Positions 7,298 to 17,007 of a stretch of DNA of 57,573 nt are shown piece by piece. Both the position numbers and the translations under genes were made by a program. The DNA comes from Pseudomonadota bacterium (GTDB lineage Bacteria > Myxococcota_A > UBA796 > CAJQPC01). The first letter of the stretch is position 1; each line of letters opens with the position of its first letter. The stretch spans positions 1 to 57,573 of the forward strand of contig JAAESX010000157.1 of the NCBI GenBank assembly GCA_024228935.1, in the 5' to 3' direction. Below the pieces are notes generated by a model, which was not told the DNA's origin, searched no databases, and saw nothing but the letters and a program-made list of their open reading frames with translations.

Positions 7298-8669
7298 GCG
7301 GCGTTATGGCCCTGGGATGCTGACGTTGCTGTTGTCCGGCGCCCCCGTCCACGCCGACCCGATGACCGACGAGACGGTCGAGCAGCTGGTCGGCTACCTG
7401 CAGACCAACACGGTGAATCCGCCGGGGAACGAGACCGAAGGCGCGCTCTACCTGGCGGAGGTCCTCGACGCCGAGGGCATCCCCTGGGAGATCTGGGAGT
7501 CGGCTCCCGGGCGCGGCAACCTGGTCGCTCGCCTCGAGGGTGGGGACGAGCCTCCGCTCTGCCTGCTCTCGCACATCGACGTCGTCCCCTCGGAGACGGA
7601 AGAGTGGCCCGCCGGCATCTCGCCGCTGTCGGGCAAGGTGGACGAGGAGAACGTCTGGGGCCGCGGGGCGCTCGACATGAAGGCCATGGGCATCTTGCAG
7701 CTCCGCGCCATGGTGGAGCTGAAGCGCTCGGGCACGAGGCTCGACCGGGACCTGCTCCTGCTCGCCGTGGCGGACGAAGAGATCGACAACATCGGTGTGC
7801 ACACCGTCCTCGAGCGCTGGGACGAGATCGGCTGCGGCTACGTCCTGAACGAAGGCGGCATCGGCGTGAAGGACGTCTTGTTCGAGGGGCTGCACCTGTG
7901 GCCAATCAGCGTCGGCGAGAAGGGTGTCCTGTGGGTCCGGATGACCGCCCACGGCATCGCCGGGCATGGCAGCACCCCAAAGCCCGACGAGGCCCCCGAG
8001 CGCTTGCTCGAGGCGCTGCTCCCGCTCGCCGCATGGGACCCCGAGCTGTCGTGGAGCCCGGCCCTCATCGAGCTGTTCGGCGCCGTCGGCGAGACCCGCT
8101 CCGGCGCCGAGAAGTTCATCCTCACGCACCCCTGGTGGGCAAAGCGCCTGCTGAAGAAGACGGTCAAGTCCAACCCCCTCACCCACGCCGTGCTCATCGA
8201 CACCGTGCACATCACCGGGATGGAGGGCGCGAACGAGCCGAACGTGGTCCCGAGCGAGGTCTCGGCGCTGCTCGACTGCCGCCTGCTCCCGGGCACGGAC
8301 CCGGACGAGTTCCTGAACGGTCTCAGGGACCTGGTCGACGATGACAAGGTCACGTTCGAGGTCCTGTCGAGCCAGGAGGCCGGCGTGTCGGAGTGGCGGG
8401 GAGACCCGTTGTACGAGGCCCTCGGCGCGGCCATCGAGGCCCACGACCCCGAGGCCGTCGTCGCACCTGCCCTGTCACCGGGCTTCACCGACAGCATCTA
8501 CCTGCGCGAGCTCGGCGTCACGGCCTACGGCATGGTGCCGCTGCTCGTCTCCCAGGAACAGGTCGCCACCATGCACGGACACGGCGAACACGTGCCCATC
8601 GCCGAGCTCGACCGGGGTCTCAAGATCCTGATCAACGCCATCACCCGTTTCGCCGGAGAGGAAGCATGA
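7296..8669 (+). CDS. M20-family zinc metallopeptidase/amidohydrolase
   Basis: The M20 core is clear: the metal-ligand His in LSHIDVVPS near residue 92, Asp in GRGALDMK near 126, the Glu pair in ADEEID near 162 and a late His in MHGHGEH near 428, with a lid/dimerisation domain between. Such enzymes hydrolyse N-acyl amino acids or small peptides. The chosen ATG has AAGGAG seven bases upstream and yields a signal peptide MRRYGPG... ending VHA, so periplasmic location is likely; ATG 7317 is an alternative. It overlaps the downstream amidase gene by ATGA and is probably cotranscribed with it. Confidence 0.88.
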   Translation: MRRYGPGMLTLLLSGAPVHADPMTDETVEQLVGYLQTNTVNPPGNETEGALYLAEVLDAEGIPWEIWESAPGRGNLVARLEGGDEPPLCLLSHIDVVPSETEEWPAGISPLSGKVDEENVWGRGALDMKAMGILQLRAMVELKRSGTRLDRDLLLLAVADEEIDNIGVHTVLERWDEIGCGYVLNEGGIGVKDVLFEGLHLWPISVGEKGVLWVRMTAHGIAGHGSTPKPDEAPERLLEALLPLAAWDPELSWSPALIELFGAVGETRSGAEKFILTHPWWAKRLLKKTVKSNPLTHAVLIDTVHITGMEGANEPNVVPSEVSALLDCRLLPGTDPDEFLNGLRDLVDDDKVTFEVLSSQEAGVSEWRGDPLYEALGAAIEAHDPEAVVAPALSPGFTDSIYLRELGVTAYGMVPLLVSQEQVATMHGHGEHVPIAELDRGLKILINAITRFAGEEA

Positions 8670-10141
8670 GGTTTCCCGAATACGACCAGCACGATGCCTG
8701 CGGTCTGGCCGACCTCGTCCACAAGGGCGAGGTCACTCCACACGAACTCTTCGACGCCGCCGTCGACCGCATCGAGGCCCGGAACGAGCCGCTGAACGCG
8801 GTCGTCACCAAGCTGTACGACCGAGCGCGAGACCGCCTCGACGACCTGCCCGAAGGTCCGTTCAAGGGCGTCCCCTTCCTCGTGAAGGACCTGAAGATGA
8901 TGCTCGAGGGCACCGTCACGACCGGCAGCTGCAAGCTCCTGACCCAGCCGGCGACGTACACCTCGGTCATCGGAAAGCGCTACCAGGATGCGGGCCTCGT
9001 CATCCTGGGCAAGACCAACACGCCCGAGTTCGGGATCATGGGCATCACGGAGTCCGAGCTGCGCGGGCCCTGCCGGAACCCATGGAACCGCGAGCACACG
9101 CCAGGTGGCTCCAGCGGCGGCTCGGCCAGCGCGGTCGCCGCCCGGATGGTCCCCGCCGCCCACTCGGGCGACGGAGGCGGCTCGATCCGGATCCCGGCTT
9201 CGTGCTGCGGTCTGTTCGGCATGAAGCCGACCCGCGGTCGCGTGACGATGGCGCCGAACCTGGGGGACGCCTGGGACGGGTTCGTTCAGGAGCACGTCGT
9301 CACCCGGTCCGTCCGCGACAGCGCAGCGCTCCTCGACATCGTCGATCTGCCGACCCCGGGCGAGCCCTACGCGGCGCCCCACAAGCTCCGCCCCTGGCGC
9401 GATGAGCTCGACAACCGCCCGGAACAGCTCAAGATTGCCTTCTCGAGGCAAGCACTCTTCGCAGGCGAGAACAGCCCGGAGTGTCTGGCGGCTCTCGACG
9501 ACAGCATCGCGCTGTTGAGGGATCTGGGACACGAGGTCGTCGAGGCGACGCCGACCTTCGACCGGGACGCGCTGGTGCGCGCCTACTTCCGCGTCGTCGG
9601 CAGCTACACCGCATGGTTCGTCGGGGACGCGGCCCGACAGACCGGGGTGAAGCCCCGCGCTGCGGACTTCGAGCCCGCGTCCTGGGTCCTGGCCCAGATC
9701 GGCTGGAAGATGCCCGCTTCGGACCTGGTCGAGGCGCGCGTGACCATCCAGCGAGAGAGCCGCAAAGTGGCGGAACTGTTCGAGGATGTTGACTGCTTCA
9801 TCACCCCGACGATGGCGAAGCCGCCGGCCCGCATCGGCGAGCTCGCGCTGTCACGAGGTGAACGACGCCAGCTCGCGGCGCTGCGCCTGCTCGACAGCAA
9901 GTCGCTGCTGGACTTCGCGCTCGACAGGATGGGCTCGGGCAAGCTGGCTTGGACGCCGAACACGCAGCTCTTCAACCAGACCGGGCAGCCCGCGATGAGC
10001 GTGCCGCTCTACTGGAGCGACAAGGGCCTTCCCATCGGCACCCAGGTCGTCGGACGCTTCGGTGGCGAGGCCACGCTGTTCCGCCTGGCCAAATCGCTGG
10101 AGACGGCCCGGCCCTGGGCGGACCGGAGCCCGGCGCTGTAG
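8666..10141 (+). CDS. Amidase signature-family hydrolase
   Basis: The Ser-cisSer-Lys triad of the amidase signature family is visible: Lys in FLVKDLK near residue 74, the Gly/Ser-rich GGSSGGSASA near 149 and the nucleophile Ser in GDGGGSIRIP near 173. At 491 residues it has normal length. These enzymes hydrolyse carboxylic amides, carbamates or peptide amides; specificity is not predictable here. There is no signal peptide. The ATGA overlap with the M20 gene suggests the two work on related acyl-amide substrates. Confidence 0.9.
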   Translation: MRFPEYDQHDACGLADLVHKGEVTPHELFDAAVDRIEARNEPLNAVVTKLYDRARDRLDDLPEGPFKGVPFLVKDLKMMLEGTVTTGSCKLLTQPATYTSVIGKRYQDAGLVILGKTNTPEFGIMGITESELRGPCRNPWNREHTPGGSSGGSASAVAARMVPAAHSGDGGGSIRIPASCCGLFGMKPTRGRVTMAPNLGDAWDGFVQEHVVTRSVRDSAALLDIVDLPTPGEPYAAPHKLRPWRDELDNRPEQLKIAFSRQALFAGENSPECLAALDDSIALLRDLGHEVVEATPTFDRDALVRAYFRVVGSYTAWFVGDAARQTGVKPRAADFEPASWVLAQIGWKMPASDLVEARVTIQRESRKVAELFEDVDCFITPTMAKPPARIGELALSRGERRQLAALRLLDSKSLLDFALDRMGSGKLAWTPNTQLFNQTGQPAMSVPLYWSDKGLPIGTQVVGRFGGEATLFRLAKSLETARPWADRSPAL

Positions 10142-11242
10142 CTATTCGCTGGTCAGCTTGTCCGTCCCCGACTGGATGTCGCCCTCGCCCCACTCCTTGT
10201 CCCGGAAGCGCTTGGCGGCCGCCTTCTTCTCGCGAGCGTCGGCCTGCAGCTCCACCAGGTGGTGATGGGTCGTGAAGTAGGACAGCGCCTTGCCGCGCGC
10301 TTCATCGACCGAGTCGAAGCCGTGCTGGTCCAGGAACGCCTCGAGCCCCTCGCACATCTCGTCGACCATGCCGAAGCCCTGCAGCATCGGGCCGGTGCAG
10401 GACTGGACCGTATGGGCGCCGACCAGGATGTGCTCGATGGCGTCCTTGCTGTTGGTGACGCCGCCGATGCCGCTGATCGACAGGCCCGAGGTCGCCTGCG
10501 CGATCTCCGCCACCATGCGCAGGGCGATGGGCTTCACCGCCAGGTAGCTGTAGCCGCCGAAGGTGCTGTGCCCCTCGACGGTCGGCTGGGGGCGGAGCGT
10601 CTTCAGGTTGATCCCGATGCAGGCCAGGATGGTGTTGATGGCCGAGACACCGCTGGCGCCTCCACGCTGGGCGGCGAGCGCCGGGATCGTGATGTCCGTG
10701 ATGTTCGGCGTCATCTTGGCCCAGACGGGCTTGCCCCCCGCGGCCTCGACGACCCACCGGGTCACCTCCTCGACCATGGCCGGGTCCTGCCCCATCGCCG
10801 CGCCCATGCCCTTCTCGGGATGGCCGTGCGGGCAGCTGAAGTTCAGCTCGAGCGCATCGCAGCCCGACTCGAGACAACGCGCCGCGAGCTCCTGCCAGCG
10901 ACCCTTCTCGTAGCTCTCCATGATCGAGCCGATCAGGATGCCGTCGGGGCTGTTGTCCTTGGTCTCCTTGAACCAGTTCTCCCAGTCCTCGAACGGGGCG
11001 TCACTGATGAGCTCGATGTTCTGGAATCCGACGTTGGTCTTGTCGCTCTTCAGCTTGCCGTAGCGGGGCTGCACGTTGACCACTTCGGTGTCCGTGAGCG
11101 AGGTCGTCTTCGCGACGACGCCGCCCCAACCGGCGTCGAAGGCCTTGGTCATGATCTTCGCGTTGGTGCTGGGCGGGCCCGACCCGATGACGAACGGGTT
11201 CTTGAACTTCAGCCCGTCGACGGTGACAGCGAGCTTGGACAT
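10142..11242 (-). CDS. preA: PreA-like dihydropyrimidine dehydrogenase catalytic subunit
   Basis: The FMN TIM-barrel of the dihydropyrimidine/dihydroorotate dehydrogenase family is recognisable: FKNPFVIGSGPPS near the N-terminus, ELNFSCPHGHPEKGMG, KMTPNITDI, INTILACIGINL, GGYSYLAVKPIAL and ISGIGGV. It would reduce uracil or thymine, or work in reverse. Unlike the usual PreA (about 410 aa) it stops at 366 aa and lacks the C-terminal 4Fe-4S domain. Met replaces the Cys that acts as general acid in mammalian DPD (GLACGQDPE there, GAAMGQDPA here). No PreT partner is seen. The start has GAGAGG six bases upstream. Divergent from cytosine deaminase, with a 46-bp gap. Confidence 0.82.
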   Translation of the reverse strand: MSKLAVTVDGLKFKNPFVIGSGPPSTNAKIMTKAFDAGWGGVVAKTTSLTDTEVVNVQPRYGKLKSDKTNVGFQNIELISDAPFEDWENWFKETKDNSPDGILIGSIMESYEKGRWQELAARCLESGCDALELNFSCPHGHPEKGMGAAMGQDPAMVEEVTRWVVEAAGGKPVWAKMTPNITDITIPALAAQRGGASGVSAINTILACIGINLKTLRPQPTVEGHSTFGGYSYLAVKPIALRMVAEIAQATSGLSISGIGGVTNSKDAIEHILVGAHTVQSCTGPMLQGFGMVDEMCEGLEAFLDQHGFDSVDEARGKALSYFTTHHHLVELQADAREKKAAAKRFRDKEWGEGDIQSGTDKLTSE

Positions 11243-11288
11243 GGATGCCTCTCGGTGATGATGCGGGGACGGTACCAAAGGAGCGGGT

Positions 11289-12446
11289 GTGCTGTTCAAG
11301 GACTGCTGGCTGGACGGACGCCGGACCGATCTGCGCGTCGAAGACGGCTTGATCACCGCCATCGGCGAACTCTCCGCCCAGCCCGGGGAGCGGGTTCACC
11401 GCGGCGGAACGGTCTGCCCCCATCTCGCCGAGCCCCACGTGCACCTGGACGCCGCGCTGCTGGGACGTCGCGCGCCCAACGTCTCGGGGACGCTGGAGGA
11501 AGGCATCCGGAACTGGGCCGCACTACGCGACGGCCTCGGCAGGGCCGACGTGAAGGCCCGCGCACGCCAGACGCTGGAGATGTACGCGCGCTGGGGCTGC
11601 ACCCGCGTTCGGACCCACGTGGACACCGGCTGCCTGGAGAACGTCGCGGCGCTCATCGAGCTCCGGGACGAGCTGGTCGGCGAGGGGGACAGCGCGGAGC
11701 TACAGGTGGTGGCGTTCCCCCAGGAGGGCATCCTCACGAGCCCCGAGCGCACCGCGCTCTGGCGCGAGGCCGTCGCCATGGGCTGCGACGCCGTCGGCGC
11801 CATCCCCCACTTCGAGCCGACGCGCGCCGAGGGAGATCGGTCCCTGCGCATGGCGTGCGAGCTCGCTGCCGAGGGCGGGCTGTACGTCGACGTGCACTGC
11901 GACGAGCGGGACTCGGGCGAGTTCCGTCACCTGCTGACCCTGTGCGACCTGGCCGACGAGTACGAGCTGGGCCCGCGCATCATCGCCGGACACTGCACGG
12001 CGATGCACCAGTGGCCCGACGACGTCGCAGCGCACGGCATTGAGCGCGTCCGTGAGTCCGGGGTCCAGGTGGTCACCAACCCGCTGGACAACATCGTGCT
12101 CCAGGGCCGCGGCACCTACCCGCGCCCCCGCGGCCACACGCGCGTCGACGAGCTGTGGGCGGCGGGCGCATCCGTCGGCATCGGCCACGACTCGGTCATC
12201 GACCCCTGGTACCGGCTCGGCACCGCCAACCTGGTCGACGCGGCCTACATGCTCGTGCACTACGCGCACCTGACGAGCGAGGCCCAGATGGTGCACGCGT
12301 TCACGACGCTCGCGCACGAGAACCACCGGTGCTTCGGATCGACCCCGCGCCTGGTTGTCGGCGAGCCCGCGGCGCTGCTGTACTACGACGCGAGCGACCC
12401 CACCGAGGTGCTGCGGATGCGCCCCGAGCCGATGGTGCTGAGATGA
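11289..12446 (+). CDS. codA: Cytosine deaminase-like amidohydrolase
   Basis: CodA-type metal and catalytic motifs appear in order: AEPHVHLDAA near residue 48, HCDERDS near 202, AGHCTAMHQ near 235 and GIGHDSVIDPWYRLGTAN near 298. This places it in the cytosine deaminase group of the amidohydrolase superfamily, which converts cytosine to uracil; other ring amines are possible. The GTG start has AAGGAG five bases upstream. Length (385 aa) is close to the usual 400-430. It is divergent from preA and overlaps the next gene by ATGA. Its product uracil would be the substrate for PreA. Confidence 0.8.
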   Translation: MLFKDCWLDGRRTDLRVEDGLITAIGELSAQPGERVHRGGTVCPHLAEPHVHLDAALLGRRAPNVSGTLEEGIRNWAALRDGLGRADVKARARQTLEMYARWGCTRVRTHVDTGCLENVAALIELRDELVGEGDSAELQVVAFPQEGILTSPERTALWREAVAMGCDAVGAIPHFEPTRAEGDRSLRMACELAAEGGLYVDVHCDERDSGEFRHLLTLCDLADEYELGPRIIAGHCTAMHQWPDDVAAHGIERVRESGVQVVTNPLDNIVLQGRGTYPRPRGHTRVDELWAAGASVGIGHDSVIDPWYRLGTANLVDAAYMLVHYAHLTSEAQMVHAFTTLAHENHRCFGSTPRLVVGEPAALLYYDASDPTEVLRMRPEPMVLR

Positions 12447-13109
12447 GCGACATCCTCTGGACCTGGCTTGGAGCAGCGCGCGGACTCCACTGGCTGGCGC
12501 TCGTCGCAATCGCCTGGGGCCTGGCCACCTGGCTGGGCACCCTGGGCATCGATGCCTGGGTGCCGACGTCCGAGAACGCGCAGCGGACCCTGATGTACCG
12601 AGAGCTCTCGAAGCTCGCATGGATGCTCCTCATCGGCCTGGTCTTCGTGCTGGGCTCGCTCGTCGCGAGCATCAAGGCGATGGGGGGCGCGATGCCCCCT
12701 CGCGCCCGACTCGCCTACGGGCTTGCTCGCCGCGGCCATCGGCTTCAGCGCCATCCAGCTCGGGATGGTCATCATCGTGCCCGGCGTGATCGCGCTCTGG
12801 CTCGCGATCTGGGCCATCGATCCCGTCGGCTTCCTGTCCGACGGCGAGCTGTTCACCAACCCGGAGTGCGAAGGGCGGACCCCGACGCTGGCGGTCGCGT
12901 TGACGGGCCTGGCCGTCGTCTACATCCCGCACGCCCTGGTGTTCCAGTACATGGCCGACAAGTCCTGGTACGCCGCCATCGGGATCCACTCGGCGTTCTC
13001 GGCGGTCTGCGTGGCCTTCACCGCTCTGTGGGCCGCGACGTCGCCGAGCTGGACCGAGCGTGTGCCGCCCGTGCGCCAGGACACACCCAACAACGCCGCA
13101 ACCCCCTGA
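12443..13109 (+). CDS. Polytopic membrane protein, frameshifted
   Basis: The first frame encodes two hydrophobic helices (GLHWLALVAIAWGLATWLG and LAWMLLIGLVFVLGSLVASI) and then loses coding character. The next frame continues with GLLAAAIGFSAIQLG and four or so more helices up to the stop. The change needs removal of one base, most simply in the G6 run at 12682-12687 or the C5 run at 12695-12699. The restored protein is about 220 aa with roughly six membrane helices and matches no family I know. It is coupled to codA by an ATGA overlap, but nothing identifies it as a transporter. Confidence 0.6.
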
Positions 13110-13127
13110 AATCACGCCATACAGATC

Positions 13128-13142
13128 TGGCACAGCGCTTGC
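13128..13142 (+). promoter_or_regulatory. Sigma-54-type -24/-12 promoter
   Basis: TGGCAC, five bases, then TTGC match the sigma-54 consensus exactly, including the -24 GG and -12 GC. The start of transcription would fall near 13154, about 22 bases before the ATG of the lipoprotein gene at 13176, leaving room for its GGAGG. No enhancer-binding site was identified. Confidence 0.6.
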
Positions 13143-13175
13143 GTTCCTGTCCGGCACCCAACCACCGGAGGACCC

Positions 13176-13682
13176 ATGCTCACCCTGCTCCTGACCCTCG
13201 CCTGCGGCGACAAGGACCCGACCACCGACGGCGTCGAGGCCGACACCGACACGGACGCCGATGCGGACACCGACACCGATGCCGACGCGGACACGGACAC
13301 CGACGTCGAGGGCTGCACGCCGGCCAACGTGGTCGACAAGGCGGCCGACTCGTTCGCCAAGGCCGCTGGAACCTGGACCCTGAGCCAGGTCTCCGCGGGC
13401 GACCTGACCAACAGTCCGTGGACTGGGGGCACCGACTACGACGTCACCATCGACCCCTCGGGGACCATCACCTACGACAGCGACGCCGGACCGGTCGTGT
13501 GCTGCTGGGACGGCTCGACGTTCGACGTCATCTACGGCGACCCGGCCGAGTACTCGGACCTCAACATCGTCCTCTCCGAGGACGACAACTCGACCTGCTC
13601 GGCGACCTGGTCGGGCGCAAGTGAGACGGTCACGCGGGTGACCGTGATGACCGCCAGCTACGAGACCTTCATCCTCTACTGA
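13176..13682 (+). CDS. Lipoprotein with an Asp/Thr-repeat linker
   Basis: MLTLLLTLAC gives a lipidated Cys at residue 10 without any basic residue before it; GGAGG sits just upstream of the ATG. Residues 21-43 are an ADTDTDAD repeat linker. The globular part (about 120 aa) has Cys pairs in VVCCWDG and a beta-rich look (GTWTLSQVSAGDL, YDVTIDPSGTITY), perhaps a small lipocalin-like domain; this is a guess. A sigma-54-type promoter lies immediately upstream, so expression may depend on an activator. Confidence 0.8.
   Translation: MLTLLLTLACGDKDPTTDGVEADTDTDADADTDTDADADTDTDVEGCTPANVVDKAADSFAKAAGTWTLSQVSAGDLTNSPWTGGTDYDVTIDPSGTITYDSDAGPVVCCWDGSTFDVIYGDPAEYSDLNIVLSEDDNSTCSATWSGASETVTRVTVMTASYETFILY
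13239..13304. repeat. 24-bp tandem repeat encoding ADTDTDAD
   Basis: Two and three-quarter imperfect copies of a 24-bp unit encode the alternating Asp/Thr/Ala linker of the lipoprotein. The unit is a multiple of three, so the frame is preserved on expansion or contraction. The acidic repeat could bind calcium or act as a spacer to the membrane. Confidence 0.75.
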
Positions 13683-13698
13683 GGGTTAGTGTCGGTCG

Positions 13699-16600
13699 GT
13701 GAGCAGGCCCTGCTGCCGACTGCCCGAGAGCGCCCAGCGTGTTGGGCGCTGCGTCTTCTGCGATCGGGACTTCGGCGGCCCCGGGCGGTACTTCTGCGCC
13801 CGGCGCCAACCATGAGGAAGGCGACGAGACGCTCGACGCCGACGGCGTGGAGGAGCGGATCGGTCAGTACCGGCTGCTCGACCCGCTCGGCCACGGCGGC
13901 ATCGGCATGGTGTACCGCGCCGAGGATGTCGACACCGGTGCCCACGTCGCGCTCAAGCTCCTGGGTCACGGACGCGAGAGCAGCGAGCGTCAACGAGTGC
14001 GTTTCGAGCGGGAGATCGCGGCCCAGCAGCGCCCCGACCCAGGGGTGGCCCAGGTCTTCGACCGAGGCGAGTCGGCGCTCGGCCCCTGGTACGCGATGGA
14101 GCTCATGGACGGCCCCACGCTGGCCGCCGTCATCGAGCGGCCGGGCGTGCTCCGTGTGCACGAGGCCGTCCGCATCGTCCGCACGATGGCGGCTTGCCTG
14201 GCTCGGCTGCACCGCGACGGTCTGTGCCACCGGGACGTCAAGCCGTCCAACATCCTCCTGACCACGGGCGGCGAGCCCAAGCTCGCCGACTTCGGGCTCC
14301 TCCTCGACCAGGAGCGAGAGACCCGGCTGACCCGGCCGCACCAGGCCATCGCCCCCCCCGCTACATGTCCCCCGAGCAGCTGGCGGCGGACGTCGACCAC
14401 TGGGAGAAGGTCGACCTGTTCGCGCTGGGAGTCGTCCTGTACGAGTGCCTGGGGGGCGAACGGAAGCGCACGGCGAGCAGCCAGAGCATCGAGGCACTGC
14501 CGAGCATTCCGGCCGACCTGCTGTGGGTCCTGCGACGCGCCACGGCCTTCGATCCGGCCGACCGGTACCCGTCCATGACCGCGTTCGCGTGCGATCTCGA
14601 GCGGTGGGAGGGCGGCTCGTCTGTGCGGCTCCGGCCCCGGGCCATGGCCGGGAGCGCTCGGCGCTGGGCCAGCAAGAACCGCTCGCTCGTCGCGGTGGGC
14701 GCCCTGGCCGCACTCGCCAGCCTGGCGCTGGTCGGCGGCCAGGCCGTCGACGAGCTGCAGGACCGCCAGATCGAGCGCAGCGCGGAGCTGCGTTGGTCCG
14801 GCCTCTCCGCGCGACTGGAAGGCCAGGACTACGCCCAGGGGAGCCGCGAGTTCAAAGCCTTCGTCGACAACCCCGAGCTCCAGGGCCGCCCGGTGGTCGC
14901 CGAGGCGTGGCTCTGGCGGAGCCTGCGCCCCGACATCCCAGCGGACGCCGAGCTCGAGGCGGCGGCCAACGCCGCATTCGCCAGCGAGGACCCCACTGCC
15001 CGGGCTGCGGGCCTGTCCCGGCTGGCCGAGGTGTTCCACGAGAGGGCGCTGTTCCACCAGCTGGCGCTCCTGGACCAGTTGACTCCAGAAGCGCTCACCG
15101 ACGACGCGGCCGTCGATCTGGCGTTCGCGTACGGGGAGTACACGCAGGCCGCATCCGACCTCGGCGATCCGACGCTCCTGGATCTGTTCGCGAGGGCCTC
15201 GGTCCTCGACGTCGACGCACGCGACCATTTACACCGACCCGACTGGATGCCCACGCGAACGAGCGAGACGGAACACCTGCGTGGCACCGCGACCGTCTCC
15301 GGGCGGAACTTCGTCGCCAGCTCGGACCAGTCCCGGGTCCTCCTCGAGCAGGTCGATGGCGCGTTCGTACGGGCACACGCCCCGACCACGGCGCTGTCCT
15401 CCTACGGCACGACGCTTCTGGCGGCGGACATCGACCAGGACGGCGAGGACGAGCTCGTACTCGGGCTGGCCCAGCCCTTCGGGTACGGGCTCCGAGTCTT
15501 CGACGTGCCGCCGAGCGGCCCGATCGAGGAGCTCGGGACACTCCGGATCGGTGACGTGGGGCAGCCGCAGCTCGCCGAGACACCCTGGGGCCCGCGGGTC
15601 GTCGTCGCGCGGAGCCCGGCGCTCTACAGCGTCCCGCTGTTCGGCAAGGGTGAGCCTCCACCGGCGGCGCTCCTGGTCCTGAGCTGGACGAAGGACGGAC
15701 CGACCGTCGAACACGAGCTGCCGCTGGGCCCGCAGACCGTCGAGATCTACCCGTTCCCGGCGGCGCTCGACCTGAACGACGACGGCGTCGACGAGGTCCT
15801 GGTCCTGACCCGAGACCAAGCCGGAGAGACCTGCCTCGAGCTGTTCGCCAGCGCGGGCGGTGTGTGGCGAGAGCCGATCCACCTGCACCGCGTCGCCGTC
15901 GTCTCCGTGACCGAGCTGGACGACGACGAGGCGCCCGAGCTGGTCGGGTACATCGTCGAGATCGGCACGCTGGCCTTCGGGATGGGCGAGCCCCTGCCAC
16001 TCCGTCCCCGTCCGGTACTCCAGGCGACCGAAGGGCCCGCGGTCCTGGAGGCGCTCGGGTTGTTCGCCCAGAGCGCGCAGGCGTGGGAAGAGCTGGCGGA
16101 CCAGGACCCCGAGCGCGTCGACGATGCCCTCGGCGAGGCCAGCCGCGCGTGGCAGCTGGCGGAGGCACACGCCGAGTCGAGCCGGGTCCTGGAGCGACTG
16201 GGCGACCTGGAAGCTGCCGCCGACGAGGCGGTGCAGGCCTTCGAACTGGACCGGGCCGCTGCCCTGAGCGAACGCTGGCGGACCCTGGCCACGCCGGACT
16301 TCGAGCTGGACCCCACCCGTGCCCTTCCGGACACGCTCCACACCGAGCTTCCCGCCAGCCTGAAGCACGACGTCATCGACGAACGCATCGTCGTGAACGT
16401 GCCGACGGGTCCCACGGTGCTGGTCGCGATTCCGATGCGGGCGACTGGCGGCCCGGTGTGGTTCGACGTCGTCCTCCAGCTCCAGCGCACCGAGTGGGCC
16501 TCGGCCCTGAGGCTCTCGCTTCACCCCGATCTCGACGGTCGCCCAGACCCGGAGGCGCCGGCCTGGGCCGACGCCGAGCTCTTCGCTGGCGGGAGCGGCG

Positions 16601-16843
16601 GCGAGCTCGTGCGCGGCGGCGAGGGGAGCTGCGGCCACGCCCGGTGGCCGGTGGACCACGCCGATGTGGAGGAGAGCCTGCGCCTCCTGGTCGTCCCGAG
16701 CTCCTGCGGACACCAACGCGCCGGGGTGGACGCGGTCCACATCCCTCGCACCACCGCAATCGCCCGAGGAGGGAGCGCCCGGATGGCTGGTGCTGTCCGG
16801 CGGTCCGGTCGGCACGGGCTACACCCCGGCGCTGCTCCAGTAG
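13699..16843 (+). CDS. Transmembrane Ser/Thr protein kinase with FG-GAP-like ectodomain, frameshifted
   Basis: The kinase domain shows LGHGGIGMVYRAED, VALKLL, CHRDVKPSNILL, DFGLLL and RYMSPEQL, so it should be catalytically complete. A hydrophobic helix (SLVAVGALAALASLALVGG) follows. The C-terminal part has two FG-GAP/calcium-loop-like segments (ADIDQDGEDELVLG and LDLNDDGVDEVLVL) and a helical TPR-like stretch. Three frame changes are needed: near 13800, in the C8 run 14352-14359, and between 16690 and 16742. The first frame starts at a GTG and encodes CVFCDRDFGGPGRYFC, probably an N-terminal zinc ribbon. The gene then ends at TAG 16841. Confidence 0.75.
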
Positions 16844-17007
16844 CACGTGGACGAGGAGCTGGTCACCACAGCGATGGTCCACGCGCCCGAGCTGCAGGAC
16901 GCCGACACGGGCGCCGCGCTGCTGCAGGCCAGCCGTGCCCGGGCCTTGTGGCGCCGGGGCGAGGCCGAGTCGGCGGCGCTCGACGCGGTCCGAGTCGGAG
17001 AGGCCCC
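16844..17007 (+). other. Coding-like continuation after the kinase stop
   Basis: Directly behind the TAG, in the same frame, codon bias stays strong and encodes HVDEELVTTAMVHAPELQ and ALLQASRARALWRRGEAESA, which looks like the helical tail of the kinase. Either the TAG is a base error or nonsense mutation, or a short separate frame starts at GTG 16847. It runs into the following lipoprotein start without a stop of its own. Confidence 0.4.
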
